DNA of 64,000 nt from Lysobacteraceae bacterium (GTDB lineage: Bacteria > Pseudomonadota > Gammaproteobacteria > Xanthomonadales > Xanthomonadaceae): assembly GCA_026005075.1 (NCBI GenBank), contig BPKJ01000002.1, positions 372,001 through 436,000 on the forward strand. Reading direction: 5' to 3'. The translations under genes were made by a program, and so were the position numbers. This document shows, piece after piece, positions 9,056 to 18,632 of this stretch (positions are counted from its first letter, which is position 1; every line of letters starts with the position of its first letter). The notes beneath the pieces are model-generated. The model saw only the letters and a list, made by a program, of their open reading frames with translations. It was not told where the DNA came from and ran no database searches.

Positions 9056-10069
9056 ATGGCCATCAAGGTCGCCATCAACGGCTACGGCCGCATCGGTCGC
9101 AACATCCTGCGTGCCCTCTACGAATCCGGCCGCAACGACGCCATCCAGGTGGTCGCGATCAACGACCTGGGCGATGCCCAGACCAATGCCCACCTGACCC
9201 GCTACGACACCGCCCACGGGCGCTTCCCGCACGAGGTGGCGGTGGAGGATGGCGACCTCGTGGTCAAGGGCGACCGCATCAAGGTCTTCGCCGAGCGCGA
9301 TCCTGGCAAGCTGCCGTGGGGCACGCTGGGCGTGGACGTGGTGCTGGAATGCACCGGCCTGTTCACCTCCAAGGCCAAGGCCGGCGCGCACATCGCTGCC
9401 GGCGCGCGGAAGGTGATCATCTCCGCACCGGGTGACAAGGACGTGGACGGGACCTTCGTCTACGGCGTCAACCACGATCAGCTCAGTGCCCGCCACGAGG
9501 TGATCTCCAACGCATCCTGCACCACCAACTGCCTCGCGCCGCTGGCCAAGGTGCTGCACCGGCGGATCGGCATCGTGCAGGGGCTGATGACCACCATCCA
9601 TGCCTACACCAACGACCAGGTCCTCACCGACGTCTTCCACAAGGATCTGCGCCGCGCCCGCTCCGCGACCATGAGCCAGATCCCGACCAAGACCGGCGCG
9701 GCCGCCGCGGTGGGGCTGGTGCTGCCGGAGCTCAACGGGCGTCTCGACGGCTTCGCGATGCGCGTGCCGACGATCAACGTCTCGGTGGTGGACCTCGTGT
9801 TCACCGCCGCCCGGGCCACCAGCAAGGAGGAGATCGATGCCGTGGTGACCGAGGCCGCCAACGGCGAGCTCAAGGGCATCCTCGGCATCAGTACCGAGCC
9901 GCTGGTCTCCTGCGACTTCAACCACGACCCGCGCAGCTCGGTCTACGACGCCACCCTGACCAAGGTGGCGGGCGGCACGCTGGTCAAGGTGCTCGCCTGG
10001 TACGACAACGAGTGGGGCTTCTCCAACCGCATGCTCGACATGACCTGCGCGTGGATGGCGGCGAAGTAG
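9056..10069 (+). CDS. gap: Type I glyceraldehyde-3-phosphate dehydrogenase
   Basis: Oxidises and phosphorylates glyceraldehyde-3-phosphate in glycolysis, or runs in reverse in gluconeogenesis. 337 residues from ATG at 9056 with GAGGAG upstream. The Rossmann motif NGYGRIGR and AINDL (the Asp suggests NAD) are followed by catalytic Cys155 in [12 protein letters not shown] and the His of [15 protein letters not shown] ends the protein. Single-gene unit between tsaC and a small hydrolase gene. Confidence 0.97.
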   Translation: MAIKVAINGYGRIGRNILRALYESGRNDAIQVVAINDLGDAQTNAHLTRYDTAHGRFPHEVAVEDGDLVVKGDRIKVFAERDPGKLPWGTLGVDVVLECTGLFTSKAKAGAHIAAGARKVIISAPGDKDVDGTFVYGVNHDQLSARHEVISNASCTTNCLAPLAKVLHRRIGIVQGLMTTIHAYTNDQVLTDVFHKDLRRARSATMSQIPTKTGAAAAVGLVLPELNGRLDGFAMRVPTINVSVVDLVFTAARATSKEEIDAVVTEAANGELKGILGISTEPLVSCDFNHDPRSSVYDATLTKVAGGTLVKVLAWYDNEWGFSNRMLDMTCAWMAAK

Positions 10070-10100
10070 CCTGCCGCCCCAGCGCGCCCGCCATGGCGGG

Positions 10101-10727
10101 ATGAACGGGCCCGTACGCGGGGCCGTGGTGCTGGTCCACGGCCTGTATCTGCGCGGTCCGGCCATGTGGCCGCTGGCCCGGCGCCTGCGTCGGGCCGGCT
10201 TCGTCTGCGAGATCCTCGACCACGGTTCGGTCGGCACCGAGCCTGCGCGCACCCTCGGGCGCCTCGCCGCGCGGGCAGGGCGCCTTGCTCGACACGGCCC
10301 CGTGCACCTGCTGGGCCACAGCCTCGGCGGGCTGCTCGCCCTCGCGCTGGCGCAACGCGAGGGGGGCTGGGGCGAGGGGCGCATCCTGTGCCTTGGTGCC
10401 CCCATCCAGGGCAGCGCGGCCGCGGCCGCGCTCGTGCGCCGGGGGCTTGGCGCCGTGCTCGGTCGAGCGGCGCCGCTGCTGAGCGCCGGGGTCGAGCCGG
10501 TGGCCGGCGCGCAGGTCGGGATGATCGCCGGCACGCGTGCCCTGGGCCTCGGGCATTGGCTGGCGCGGCTGCCCGTGCCGCACGACGGCACGGTGGCGGT
10601 GGCGGAGACGCAACACCCCCTGCTGGCGATGCACCGCTGCATGCCGGTCTCGCACACGGGGCTGCTGCTGCATGCCGCGGTGGCCGCGGTGGCCTGCGAC
10701 TTCCTTGCCGGCGCGGGGCAGGCCTGA
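10101..10727 (+). CDS. Small alpha/beta-hydrolase of lipase/acetyltransferase type
   Basis: 208 residues. VVLVHGLYLRG (oxyanion region), the nucleophile elbow GHSLGG (Ser about residue 92) and a late His in VSHTGLLL make a plausible catalytic triad. No signal peptide, so probably cytosolic. Substrate unknown. It follows gap by 31 bases on the same strand and may be co-transcribed with it. Confidence 0.8.
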   Translation: MNGPVRGAVVLVHGLYLRGPAMWPLARRLRRAGFVCEILDHGSVGTEPARTLGRLAARAGRLARHGPVHLLGHSLGGLLALALAQREGGWGEGRILCLGAPIQGSAAAAALVRRGLGAVLGRAAPLLSAGVEPVAGAQVGMIAGTRALGLGHWLARLPVPHDGTVAVAETQHPLLAMHRCMPVSHTGLLLHAAVAAVACDFLAGAGQA

Positions 10728-10764
10728 GGCACCCGTCGCGCGGTCGCGCCAGGGTCTGCGCAGC

Positions 10765-10770
10765 TATAAT
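10765..10770 (+). promoter_or_regulatory. -10 element upstream of yebC
   Basis: A perfect TATAAT, conspicuous in this GC-rich sequence, lies 41 bases before the yebC ATG. No good -35 sits at the usual spacing. It would start the yebC-ruvC-ruvA transcript. Confidence 0.45.
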
Positions 10771-10811
10771 CGACGGCTTGTCCCTTCCCTGACGAACCTT
10801 CCGGAGATTGC

Positions 10812-11552
10812 ATGGCCGGTCATTCCAAGTGGGCCAACATCCAGCACCGCAAGGGCAAGCAGGATGCCCTGCGCGGCAAGATCTTCACCAAGCTCGTGCG
10901 CGAGATCAGCGTCGCGGCGCGCACCGGGGGCGGGGATCCCGCCGGCAATCCGCGGCTGCGCCTTGCCGTCGAGAAGGCGGTGGCTGCCTCCATGCCCAAG
11001 GAGAACATCGAGCGCGCGATCAAGAAGGCCACCGGCGAGCTGGAGGGGGTCGAGTACGAGGAGCTGCGCTACGAGGGCTACGCGCCCGGCGGCGTGGCCG
11101 TCCTCGTCGACTGCATGACCGACAACCGCCAGCGCACCGTGGCCGAGGTGCGGCATGCCTTCTCCAAGTTCGGCGGCAACCTTGGCACCGAGGGCTCGGT
11201 GGCCTTCCTGTTCCGCCGCCGCGGGGTGCTGAGCTACGCGCCGGGTGCCGACGAGGAGGCGATCACCGAGGCGGCCATCGAGGCCGGCGCCGAGGACATC
11301 CAGGTCAACGACGAGGACCGTTCCATCGAGGTCTTCACCACGGCCGAGGACTACCAGCAGGTCAAGGACGCGATGGTCGCCGCCGGCCTGCCTCCGGACG
11401 AGGCCGAGCTCACGTTCCGTGCCGACACCCAGATCACGGTCGAGGGCGAGACCGCGAAGCAGGTCGCGCGGCTGCTCGACCGGCTGGAGGAGCTCGACGA
11501 CGTGCAGGCGGTCTATTCCAACGCGGACCTGCCGGCCGATGCCTACGAGTAG
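10812..11552 (+). CDS. yebC: YebC/TACO1-family regulatory protein
   Basis: 246 residues starting [14 protein letters not shown], the invariant opening of the family, with [10 protein letters not shown] in the middle. Family members have been described as DNA-binding regulators and as ribosome-associated factors that help translation; which applies here cannot be read from sequence. It precedes ruvC, as in most gammaproteobacteria, with 30 bases between them. Confidence 0.96.
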   Translation: MAGHSKWANIQHRKGKQDALRGKIFTKLVREISVAARTGGGDPAGNPRLRLAVEKAVAASMPKENIERAIKKATGELEGVEYEELRYEGYAPGGVAVLVDCMTDNRQRTVAEVRHAFSKFGGNLGTEGSVAFLFRRRGVLSYAPGADEEAITEAAIEAGAEDIQVNDEDRSIEVFTTAEDYQQVKDAMVAAGLPPDEAELTFRADTQITVEGETAKQVARLLDRLEELDDVQAVYSNADLPADAYE

Positions 11553-11582
11553 GCCGGGCGGGCGGGCCGCCGCCGTGCAGGG

Positions 11583-12113
11583 ATGATCCGCATCCTCGGC
11601 ATCGACCCGGGCTCCCGGCACACCGGGGTCGGGATCGTCGACGCGGACCCTTCGGGGCAGTGCGTGCACGTGTTCCACACCGCGCTCTCGGTGGCGCTGG
11701 AGGGCGAGTTCCCGGCCCGCTTGCGGGCCATCTTCGAGGGCGTGCGTGCGCTGATCGAGGACTACGGTCCGGCCGAGGTCGCGGTCGAGCGGGTGTTCCT
11801 CGCACGCAACGCCGATTCCGCGCTCAAGCTCGGGCAGGCGCGCGGGGCGGCGATCTGTGCGGCGGTGGCCGGTGGCCTTCCGGTGCTGGAGTATTCGCCC
11901 ATGCAGGTCAAGAACACCGTGGTCGGCCGGGGCGCCGCCGACAAGCAGCAGGTCCAGCACATGGTCGGCGTCCTGCTCGGTCTGGGCGGCCCCTTGCAGG
12001 CCGATGCCGCCGACGCCCTGGCGGTGGCCATCACCCACGCCCACGCCCGCGGGCTGGCCGATCGGGTGGGGATGGCAGCGCCGCGGCTGATGCGGAGGAG
12101 GGGAAGGCGATGA
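11583..12113 (+). CDS. ruvC: Holliday junction resolvase RuvC
   Basis: Dimeric endonuclease that cuts Holliday junctions with RuvAB. 176 residues, starting [12 protein letters not shown] with the first catalytic Asp (residue 7), Glu in [10 protein letters not shown], and the [10 protein letters not shown] segment carrying the last Asp pair. Stop overlaps the ruvA start by 4 bases. Confidence 0.97.
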   Translation: MIRILGIDPGSRHTGVGIVDADPSGQCVHVFHTALSVALEGEFPARLRAIFEGVRALIEDYGPAEVAVERVFLARNADSALKLGQARGAAICAAVAGGLPVLEYSPMQVKNTVVGRGAADKQQVQHMVGVLLGLGGPLQADAADALAVAITHAHARGLADRVGMAAPRLMRRRGRR

Positions 12114-12697
12114 TCGGACGCCTGCGCGGGACCCTGGTCTACAAGCAGCCGCCGTGGCTGATGCTGGACGTGGGTGGGGTGGGCTACGAGCTGGAGGTGC
12201 CGATGAGCACCCTGTGCGAGCTGCCCGGGCCGGGTGCGGAGGTCACCCTGTTCACCCACTACGCGGTCAAGGAGGATGGCGCGGCCCTGTACGGCTTCCT
12301 CACCGAGGCCGAACGGCGGCTGTTTCGTGACGTGCAGCGGGTCAGCGGCATCGGGGCCCGCATCGCGCTGGCGATCCTCTCCGGGGTGAGCGTGGACGAG
12401 TTCGCACGGCTGGTGGCCAGCAGCGATGTCACCGCGCTGACCCGCATCCCCGGCATCGGCAAGCGCACGGCGGAGCGGATCGTGGTCGAGCTGCGCGACC
12501 GCGCGGCCGAGATCGGCGGCGGTGCACGCCCGCCGGGCGCGGCGGCGGCCGGCGATGCCCAGGCCGAGGCCTCGGTGGCCCTCCAGCAACTGGGCTACAA
12601 GCCCGCCGAGATCGGTCGCCTGCTGCGCGATGCACCGCCGGGCCTGGCCGCGGAGGCGCTGATCCGTCACGCGCTGCGCGCCGCGCTCAAGCACTGA
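12110..12697 (+). CDS. ruvA: Holliday junction DNA helicase subunit RuvA
   Basis: Tetrameric junction-binding protein that loads RuvB. 195 residues: an N-terminal OB domain (MIGRLRGTL), two helix-hairpin-helix motifs ([13 protein letters not shown] and [13 protein letters not shown]) and a C-terminal domain III that contacts RuvB. Overlaps ruvC by 4 bases. Unlike in many relatives, ruvB does not follow directly: 224 bases intervene. Confidence 0.97.
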   Translation: MIGRLRGTLVYKQPPWLMLDVGGVGYELEVPMSTLCELPGPGAEVTLFTHYAVKEDGAALYGFLTEAERRLFRDVQRVSGIGARIALAILSGVSVDEFARLVASSDVTALTRIPGIGKRTAERIVVELRDRAAEIGGGARPPGAAAAGDAQAEASVALQQLGYKPAEIGRLLRDAPPGLAAEALIRHALRAALKH

Positions 12698-12860
12698 GCC
12701 CCCGGCCGCGGGTCCTGCGACGCGGCTCGGCGCCGCGGGAGGCCATGGGGCGGCTTCCCGCGCCCACGCCGGCGCTCCAATAGGCCCGTTGGCGCGGGGC
12801 TGGACATGCGAGCGGCAACATGGGGTAGGCTCTTGCGGCGCCGCAACCCCCGCCCGCGAC

Positions 12861-12896
12861 CGGCCCGCGTCCACGGACGGGATCGTGGACGGGCCG
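12861..12896 (+). other. Strong hairpin in the ruvA-ruvB intergenic region
   Basis: Left arm CGGCCC-gc-GTCCACG (12861-12875) and right arm CGTGGACGGGCCG (12884-12896) are perfectly complementary over 13 pairs, apart from a two-base GC bulge, around an 8-base loop. It lies 25 bases before the ruvB ATG, which has no Shine-Dalgarno in between. No long T-run follows (only CCCCTTTCTG), so it may be a terminator for ruvA readthrough, a 5' leader structure or a protein-binding dyad. The rest of the 224-base gap shows nothing else I can call. Confidence 0.5.
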
Positions 12897-12921
12897 CCCG
12901 GGCCCCTTTCTGCATCCTCCG

Positions 12922-13965
12922 ATGACCGACCGCGTAGTCTCCGCTGCCGCCGATACCGACGACGAACGCCTCGAGGCGTCGATCCGGCCCCGTCGGCTGG
13001 ACGACTACCTTGGCCAGCAGCCGGTGCGCGAGCAGCTCAGGATCTACATCGAGGCCGCGCGCAAGCGGGGCGAGGCCCTCGATCACGTGCTCATCTTCGG
13101 CCCGCCGGGCCTTGGCAAGACCACGCTCTCGCATGTCATCGCCAACGAGATGGGGGTCAAGCTCCGGCAGACCTCCGGGCCGGTGATCGAGCGCGCCGGC
13201 GACCTCGCCGCGCTGCTGACCAACCTCGAGCCGCACGACGTGCTGTTCGTCGACGAGATCCACCGTCTCTCGCCGGTGGTGGAGGAGGTCCTGTATCCGG
13301 CCATGGAGGACTTCCAGATCGACATCATGATCGGCGAGGGGCCGGCCGCGCGCTCGATCAAGCTCGACCTGCCCCCGTTCACGCTGATCGGCGCCACCAC
13401 CCGTGCCGGTCTGCTCACCGGCCCGCTGCGCGACCGTTTCGGCATCGTCCAGCGGCTCGAGTTCTACACCCCCGGCGAGCTCGCGCAGATCGTCCGCCGC
13501 TCGGCGCGGATCCTCGGGATCGAGTGCGAGCCCGAGGGTGCGGCCGAGATCGCCCGCCGCTCACGGGGCACGCCGCGCATCGCCAACCGGCTGCTCCGGC
13601 GGACCCGGGATTACGCCGAGGTCATGGCCGCCGGCAGGATCACCCGCGAGGTGGCGGAAGCGGCGATGCGCATGCTCAAGGTCGATCCGGAAGGCTTCGA
13701 CGAGCTCGACCGCCGCCTGTTGCGCACGATCATCGAGAACTTCGACGGGGGGCCGGTCGGCGTCGATTCACTGGCCGCCGGCCTGTCGGAGGAGCGGGGC
13801 ACGCTGGAGGACGTGATCGAGCCCTACCTCATCCAGCAGGGCTATCTGGTGCGCACCGCCCGTGGCCGGATGGCCAGCCCCAAGGCCTACCGCTACCTCG
13901 GCCTGGGCGCGCCGCGCCGGCGCGAGGCCGACCTGTTTGCAGCCGGGGAGGAGTCCGTCGAGTGA
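12922..13965 (+). CDS. ruvB: Holliday junction branch migration ATPase RuvB
   Basis: Hexameric AAA+ motor driving branch migration. 347 residues with Walker [11 protein letters not shown], Walker [10 protein letters not shown], sensor I IGATTRAG, arginine-finger region GPLRDRFG and a C-terminal winged helix ([11 protein letters not shown]). Stop overlaps the ybgC start in a GTGA junction, tying it to the tol-pal transcript. No SOS box was recognised in front of it. Confidence 0.97.
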   Translation: MTDRVVSAAADTDDERLEASIRPRRLDDYLGQQPVREQLRIYIEAARKRGEALDHVLIFGPPGLGKTTLSHVIANEMGVKLRQTSGPVIERAGDLAALLTNLEPHDVLFVDEIHRLSPVVEEVLYPAMEDFQIDIMIGEGPAARSIKLDLPPFTLIGATTRAGLLTGPLRDRFGIVQRLEFYTPGELAQIVRRSARILGIECEPEGAAEIARRSRGTPRIANRLLRRTRDYAEVMAAGRITREVAEAAMRMLKVDPEGFDELDRRLLRTIIENFDGGPVGVDSLAAGLSEERGTLEDVIEPYLIQQGYLVRTARGRMASPKAYRYLGLGAPRRREADLFAAGEESVE

Positions 13966-14432
13966 ACGCGTTTCCGTTCAGCCTTGCGCTATCCGTGTAC
14001 TGGGAAGATACCGACGCTGGCGGGGTGGTCTACCACGCCAGCTATCTGCGCTTTCTCGAGCGTGCGCGGACCGAATGGTTCCGCTCGCTGGGGGTGTTCC
14101 AGTCCACGCTTGGGGCAGCGCATGACCTGGTCTTCGCGATCCGCTCCATGAGCATCGAGTTTCGCCTTCCAGCGCGGCTGGACGACCGCCTCGAGGTGCG
14201 GGTGGATGCGGTCAGGATGGGGCGGGCGAGCCTGCACTTCCGGCAGTCGGTGTGGCGGCAGGAGGCAGGACGGAGCGAGCTTCTGCTGACGGCGGCGGTC
14301 CGTGCCGCCTGCCTGTCGGCAAGCCGGTTCAAGCCCAGGGTGATTCCCGAGCACCTCCGCCGCCTGCTGCCGGCGGAGGTGGCAAGGCCCGAAAGGGACA
14401 AGGGATCTTCGCGGCAGGAAGCGAAGGAGTGA
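13962..14432 (+). CDS. ybgC: Tol-Pal-associated acyl-CoA thioesterase YbgC
   Basis: Hotdog-fold thioesterase. 156 residues from GTG at 13962. The active-site segment [20 protein letters not shown] carries the catalytic Asp, and [11 protein letters not shown] follows. The C-terminus is charged and about 20 residues longer than the E. coli protein. First gene of the tol cluster proper, with tolQ two bases after its stop. Confidence 0.94.
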   Translation: MNAFPFSLALSVYWEDTDAGGVVYHASYLRFLERARTEWFRSLGVFQSTLGAAHDLVFAIRSMSIEFRLPARLDDRLEVRVDAVRMGRASLHFRQSVWRQEAGRSELLLTAAVRAACLSASRFKPRVIPEHLRRLLPAEVARPERDKGSSRQEAKE

Positions 14433-14434
14433 CG

Positions 14435-15238
14435 ATGAGAACGCACGTGTGGTGCGGTGCACTGGCGACGGTCCTGGCATCGCTTGCCGGCGCCGTTGGC
14501 GCGCAGGATGGGGCGGGGGTCGAGACCCTGCCGGCGCTGCCTCCGGGGCCGGCGGGGAGCGGCTCGCTGGACCTTCTCACCCTCGTGTTGCACGCCTCCC
14601 TGCCGGTGCAGGCGGTGATGCTGCTGCTGGTGCTGGGCTCGATCGCCTCGTGGATGATCATCTTCCGCAAGAAGTCGCAGCTCGACGGCGCGCGGCGCGA
14701 GGCCGACCGGTTCGAGGAGCGGTTCTGGTCGGGCGCCGACCTGTCCGCGCTGTTCCGCGAGGCCCATCGCAGCGACCGCGCGGTGAGCGGGCTGGAAGCC
14801 ATCTTCGAGGCCGGTTTCGGCGAGTTCACGCGCCTGCGCCAGAAGCGGGGCATGGACGTGCGGACCCAGCTCGAAGGTGCCCAGCGGGCCATGCGTGCGC
14901 AGCTCTCGCGGGAGCTGGATGCGCTCGAGCACAACCTCGAGTTCCTCGCCAACGTCGGCTCGATCAGCCCGTACGTGGGCCTGTTCGGGACCGTGTGGGG
15001 GATCATGATCAGCTTCCAGGGGCTTGCCAACGTCAAGGAGGCGACCATCGCGACCGTGGCCCCGGGCATCTCCGAGGCGCTCGTCGCGACCGCCATGGGG
15101 TTGTTCGCCGCCATCCCGGCGGTGTGGGCCTACAACCGCTACGCGACCCGGGTCGAACGTCTGCTTTCCCGCTACGAGGCCTTCGCCGAGGAGTTCAGCT
15201 CGATCCTGCAGCGCCATTCGCACGGCGAGGATTCCTGA
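14435..15238 (+). CDS. tolQ: TolQ, proton-channel subunit of the Tol-Pal system
   Basis: MotA/ExbB-family inner-membrane protein that, with TolR, uses the proton gradient to energise TolA during cell constriction. 267 residues from ATG at 14435 with AAGGAG upstream. Transmembrane helices are near residues 60-80 (VMLLLVLGSIASWMIIF) and in the C-terminal part (NVGSISPYVGLFGTVWGIM and AMGLFAAIPAVWAYN). About 35 extra residues at the N-terminus look like a cleavable signal peptide (core ATVLASLAGAVGAQ), which classical TolQ lacks. Confidence 0.94.
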   Translation: MRTHVWCGALATVLASLAGAVGAQDGAGVETLPALPPGPAGSGSLDLLTLVLHASLPVQAVMLLLVLGSIASWMIIFRKKSQLDGARREADRFEERFWSGADLSALFREAHRSDRAVSGLEAIFEAGFGEFTRLRQKRGMDVRTQLEGAQRAMRAQLSRELDALEHNLEFLANVGSISPYVGLFGTVWGIMISFQGLANVKEATIATVAPGISEALVATAMGLFAAIPAVWAYNRYATRVERLLSRYEAFAEEFSSILQRHSHGEDS

Positions 15239-15325
15239 GCCCCTGGCCGCGCCTTCGGCAACCCCTCGCGGTGCGCCCCCGCGTTCGCACGTCGGCGCCC
15301 GGCCCCGCACCACGGTGACCTGCCC

Positions 15326-15778
<453 letters not shown>

Positions 15779-15794
15779 CACCGGGGCGTGCGGG

Positions 15795-16721
15795 ATGGGC
15801 CGGGTGGCGGAGAACCTGCGTGCGCTGCTGCTGTCGCTGGCGGTGCATGCGCTCTGCCTGCTGCTGGTCGCAGCGGGTCTGTGGTGGACCCACAAGGAGG
15901 CGACGCCGAGCGTGGCGGGCAGCCCGGTCGAGGCGGTGCTGATCACCGCGCCGCCGGCGGCCTCGCGACCCTCGCGGGCGCCTGCGCCTGCGCCGCCGGC
16001 CGCGCCTCCGCCGCAGCCGCGGCCCACACCCTCGCCGCAGCGGGCCGAGGTGCCGCCCCAACCCAGGCCGCAGGCGCCGCAGCCAAGGCCCGACACCCGC
16101 GATGCCGAGGCCGCGGCCCGCCTCGCCCAGCGTCAGGCCGAGGAGAAGGCGCGCCGCGAGGAGCAGGAACGGCGACGGCAGGAACAGGTGCTGCTGGAGG
16201 AAAAGCGCCGCCAGGAGGAGGCCGAGCGCCGCGAGCGCCTGCGCAAGCAGCAGGAGGAGCGGGAGAAGCAGCTCGCCGAGATCCGCCGCCAGCGCGAGGC
16301 TGCCGAGCGCAGGCGCAAGCTCGAGGCCGAGCGCCTGCGTCAGCTCGAGGACGCGCGCCGGCAGGCCGCGGAAGCCGCCGAGGCGCGCCGCAGCCCGGAG
16401 CCGCCCGCCGACCGGCTCGGCAACCAGGGTGCCGACGAGAGCCTGCTCGGCCGCTACCAGATCGCGATCCAGCAGGCCGTGCAACAGAACTGGCTGCGTC
16501 CGGAGTCGGCACGGCCCGGCATCCGGTGTACCCTGCACATCGTCCAGATTCCGGGCGGCGAGGTCATCCAGGCCGCCGTGGTCTCGCCCTGCAACGCCGA
16601 CGAGCTGACCCGGCGGTCGATCGAGGCCGCGGTGCTCAAGGCGCAGCCGCTGCCTTACTCGGGCTTCGAGTCGGTGTTCCGCAGGGAGATCCGTTTCACG
16701 TTCCGCTACGACGGTGACTAG
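15795..16721 (+). CDS. tolA: TolA, periplasm-spanning subunit of Tol-Pal
   Basis: 308 residues. An N-terminal transmembrane anchor (ALLLSLAVHALCLLLVAAGLW) contains the Ser/His face that contacts TolQR. A Pro-rich stretch and a long Ala/Glu/Arg/Gln coiled-coil (about residues 105-205) come next, and then the C-terminal domain (YQIAIQQAVQQNWLRP) that meets TolB and Pal. Stop codon overlaps a possible upstream tolB GTG. Confidence 0.94.
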   Translation: MGRVAENLRALLLSLAVHALCLLLVAAGLWWTHKEATPSVAGSPVEAVLITAPPAASRPSRAPAPAPPAAPPPQPRPTPSPQRAEVPPQPRPQAPQPRPDTRDAEAAARLAQRQAEEKARREEQERRRQEQVLLEEKRRQEEAERRERLRKQQEEREKQLAEIRRQREAAERRRKLEAERLRQLEDARRQAAEAAEARRSPEPPADRLGNQGADESLLGRYQIAIQQAVQQNWLRPESARPGIRCTLHIVQIPGGEVIQAAVVSPCNADELTRRSIEAAVLKAQPLPYSGFESVFRREIRFTFRYDGD

Positions 16722-16725
16722 ATCC

Positions 16726-18042
16726 ATGCCAAGACTGCTTCTTGCCTGCGCGCTCCTGCTCGCCAGCCTGTTCGGCGCCCGGCCGGCCTCGGCCCAGGCC
16801 CTCGAGATCGACATCGTGGGTGGGCATGCCGCCGCCCTGCCCATCGCGGTGGTGGACATGGCCTACCTCGGCGCCGGGGCCGCCCCGGCCACCGACATCG
16901 CCGCCGTGATCCGCGCCGATCTCGACCGCTCGGGCTCGTTCCGTACCCTGCCGGTCCAGGACCTGGTCGAACGGCCGGCGCGGTTCTCCGAGGTCAACTT
17001 CGCGACCTGGCGCCTGCTCAAGCAGGATTTCCTGCTGGTTGGCCGGGTGCTGGACAACCTCGAGGGCGGCTATCGGGTCGAGTTCGAGCTGATGGACGTG
17101 GCCAAGCAGGAACGCCTGCTCGGTCTTGCGCTTGCCGGCCGGCCGGGCAGCATGCGTGACATCGCCCACCAGATCGCCGACCACGTGTACGAGAAGATCC
17201 TCGGCATCCGCGGGGCGTTCTGGACGCGCATCGCCTACGTCACCGCGACCGGCGTCGGGCAGGGCATCCAGTATTCGCTGATGGTCGCCGATGCCGACGG
17301 CTACAACCCGCAGACCGTGGTGCGCTCGCGCGAGCCCCTGCTGTCTCCGGCGTGGAGCCCGGATGGCCGCAGGCTCGCCTACGTCAGCTTCGAGCGTGGC
17401 AATTCCTCGATCTACATCCAGGAGATCGCGACCGGATCCCGCGAGCTGGTGGCCAGCTTCCGCGGCATCAACGGCGCGCCGGCCTTCTCGCCGGACGGCG
17501 GCCGGCTGGCCCTGACCCTGTCCCGCTCCGGCAATCCGGAGATCTACGTCATGGACCTTGCCAGCAAGGCGCTGACCCAGATCACCCGCCACTGGAGCAT
17601 CGACACCGAGCCGGTGTGGATGCCGAACGGGGAGCATCTCCTGTTCACCTCCGACCGGGCCGGCAAACCGCAGATCTACATGGTTCCCGTCGCCGGTGGC
17701 GAGCCGCGCCGGCTGACCTTCCAGGGCGAGTACAACGCCCGCGCAACGGTCTGCTGCGACGGTCGCAAGATCGCCATGGCGCAGGGCAATGGAAACGTTT
17801 ATCGTATTGCGCTTCTGGACAGGACCCTGGGCGAGCCCGGCCGCTTCGTCCCCCTCTCGCCGGGGGAACTCGACGAGTCGCCGAGCTTTGCCCCGAATGG
17901 AAGCATGCTGCTCTACGCCTCTCGCGAAGGACGGAAAGGTGTCCTCTACGCCGTCTCCGCCGACGCGCGGGTGCGTCAGCGTCTGGTTCTGGCCGATGGC
18001 GACGTCCGGGAGCCCGCCTGGTCGCCGTTCCGGCCGCGTTGA
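16726..18042 (+). CDS. tolB: TolB, periplasmic beta-propeller of Tol-Pal
   Basis: 438 residues from ATG at 16726, opening with a signal peptide that ends near ASAQA; an in-frame GTG at 16714 overlaps tolA but would lengthen the signal. The N-terminal D1 domain is followed by WD40-like repeats with the recurrent SPAWSPDGRRLAY, APAFSPDGGRLAL and EPVWMPNGEHLLFTSD blades. Binds Pal and the outer-membrane network. Confidence 0.96.
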   Translation: MPRLLLACALLLASLFGARPASAQALEIDIVGGHAAALPIAVVDMAYLGAGAAPATDIAAVIRADLDRSGSFRTLPVQDLVERPARFSEVNFATWRLLKQDFLLVGRVLDNLEGGYRVEFELMDVAKQERLLGLALAGRPGSMRDIAHQIADHVYEKILGIRGAFWTRIAYVTATGVGQGIQYSLMVADADGYNPQTVVRSREPLLSPAWSPDGRRLAYVSFERGNSSIYIQEIATGSRELVASFRGINGAPAFSPDGGRLALTLSRSGNPEIYVMDLASKALTQITRHWSIDTEPVWMPNGEHLLFTSDRAGKPQIYMVPVAGGEPRRLTFQGEYNARATVCCDGRKIAMAQGNGNVYRIALLDRTLGEPGRFVPLSPGELDESPSFAPNGSMLLYASREGRKGVLYAVSADARVRQRLVLADGDVREPAWSPFRPR

Positions 18043-18115
18043 GTGACGAAGGACGGGCTACAAGGCAAAAGAGACATCCACCCCCGAACCGATACCCGAA
18101 CCGAAGGTACCGACC

Positions 18116-18628
18116 ATGAATCACCCGAGCCGCATCCTGCTCGCCGCCGCGCTCTGCGCTTCCCTGGCCGCCTGCAGCAAGAAGGTCAAGGAGGAGCCCG
18201 CTCCGCCCCCGCCCCCGCCCCCGCCGCCCGCGCAGCCGGCGCCGGTCGACGATGGCCGCTACCAGCCGTCCGACCTCGACACCGACAGCTGCCTGCGCCA
18301 GCGGGTCGTCTACTTCGACTTCGACCAGGCCAACGTCAAGCCCGAGTTCGCCGCGATCATGGCCTGCCACGCCAAGTACCTGCGTGACCGGCCGAGCGCG
18401 CGGATCACGCTCGAGGGCCACGCCGACGAGCGCGGCACCCGCGAGTACAACCTCGGCCTCGGCGAGCGCCGCGGCAACGCGGTGTCCGACGCCCTGGTCG
18501 CCAACGGCGGCAGCGCCAGCCAGCTCACCGTGGTGAGCTACGGCGAGGAACGTCCGGCCTGCATGGATTCGAACGAGTCCTGCTGGAGCCGCAACCGCCG
18601 CGTCGAAATCGTCTACACGGCGAAGTAG
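18116..18628 (+). CDS. pal: Peptidoglycan-associated lipoprotein Pal
   Basis: 170 residues. Lipobox LAAC at residues 18-21, then a proline run (about nine consecutive Pro near residue 31), then an OmpA-like peptidoglycan-binding domain with VVYFDFDQANVKPE, LEGHADERGTREYN and NRRVEIVY. The Asp and Arg of the diaminopimelate site are present. Outer-membrane end of the Tol-Pal machine. Confidence 0.97.
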   Translation: MNHPSRILLAAALCASLAACSKKVKEEPAPPPPPPPPPAQPAPVDDGRYQPSDLDTDSCLRQRVVYFDFDQANVKPEFAAIMACHAKYLRDRPSARITLEGHADERGTREYNLGLGERRGNAVSDALVANGGSASQLTVVSYGEERPACMDSNESCWSRNRRVEIVYTAK

Positions 18629-18632
18629 ACCG

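Noticed and set aside
12698-12921. LexA/SOS box upstream of ruvB
   Set aside because: No CTGT-N8-ACAG type or Xanthomonas-type LexA motif could be recognised; the only dyad is the GC-rich hairpin.
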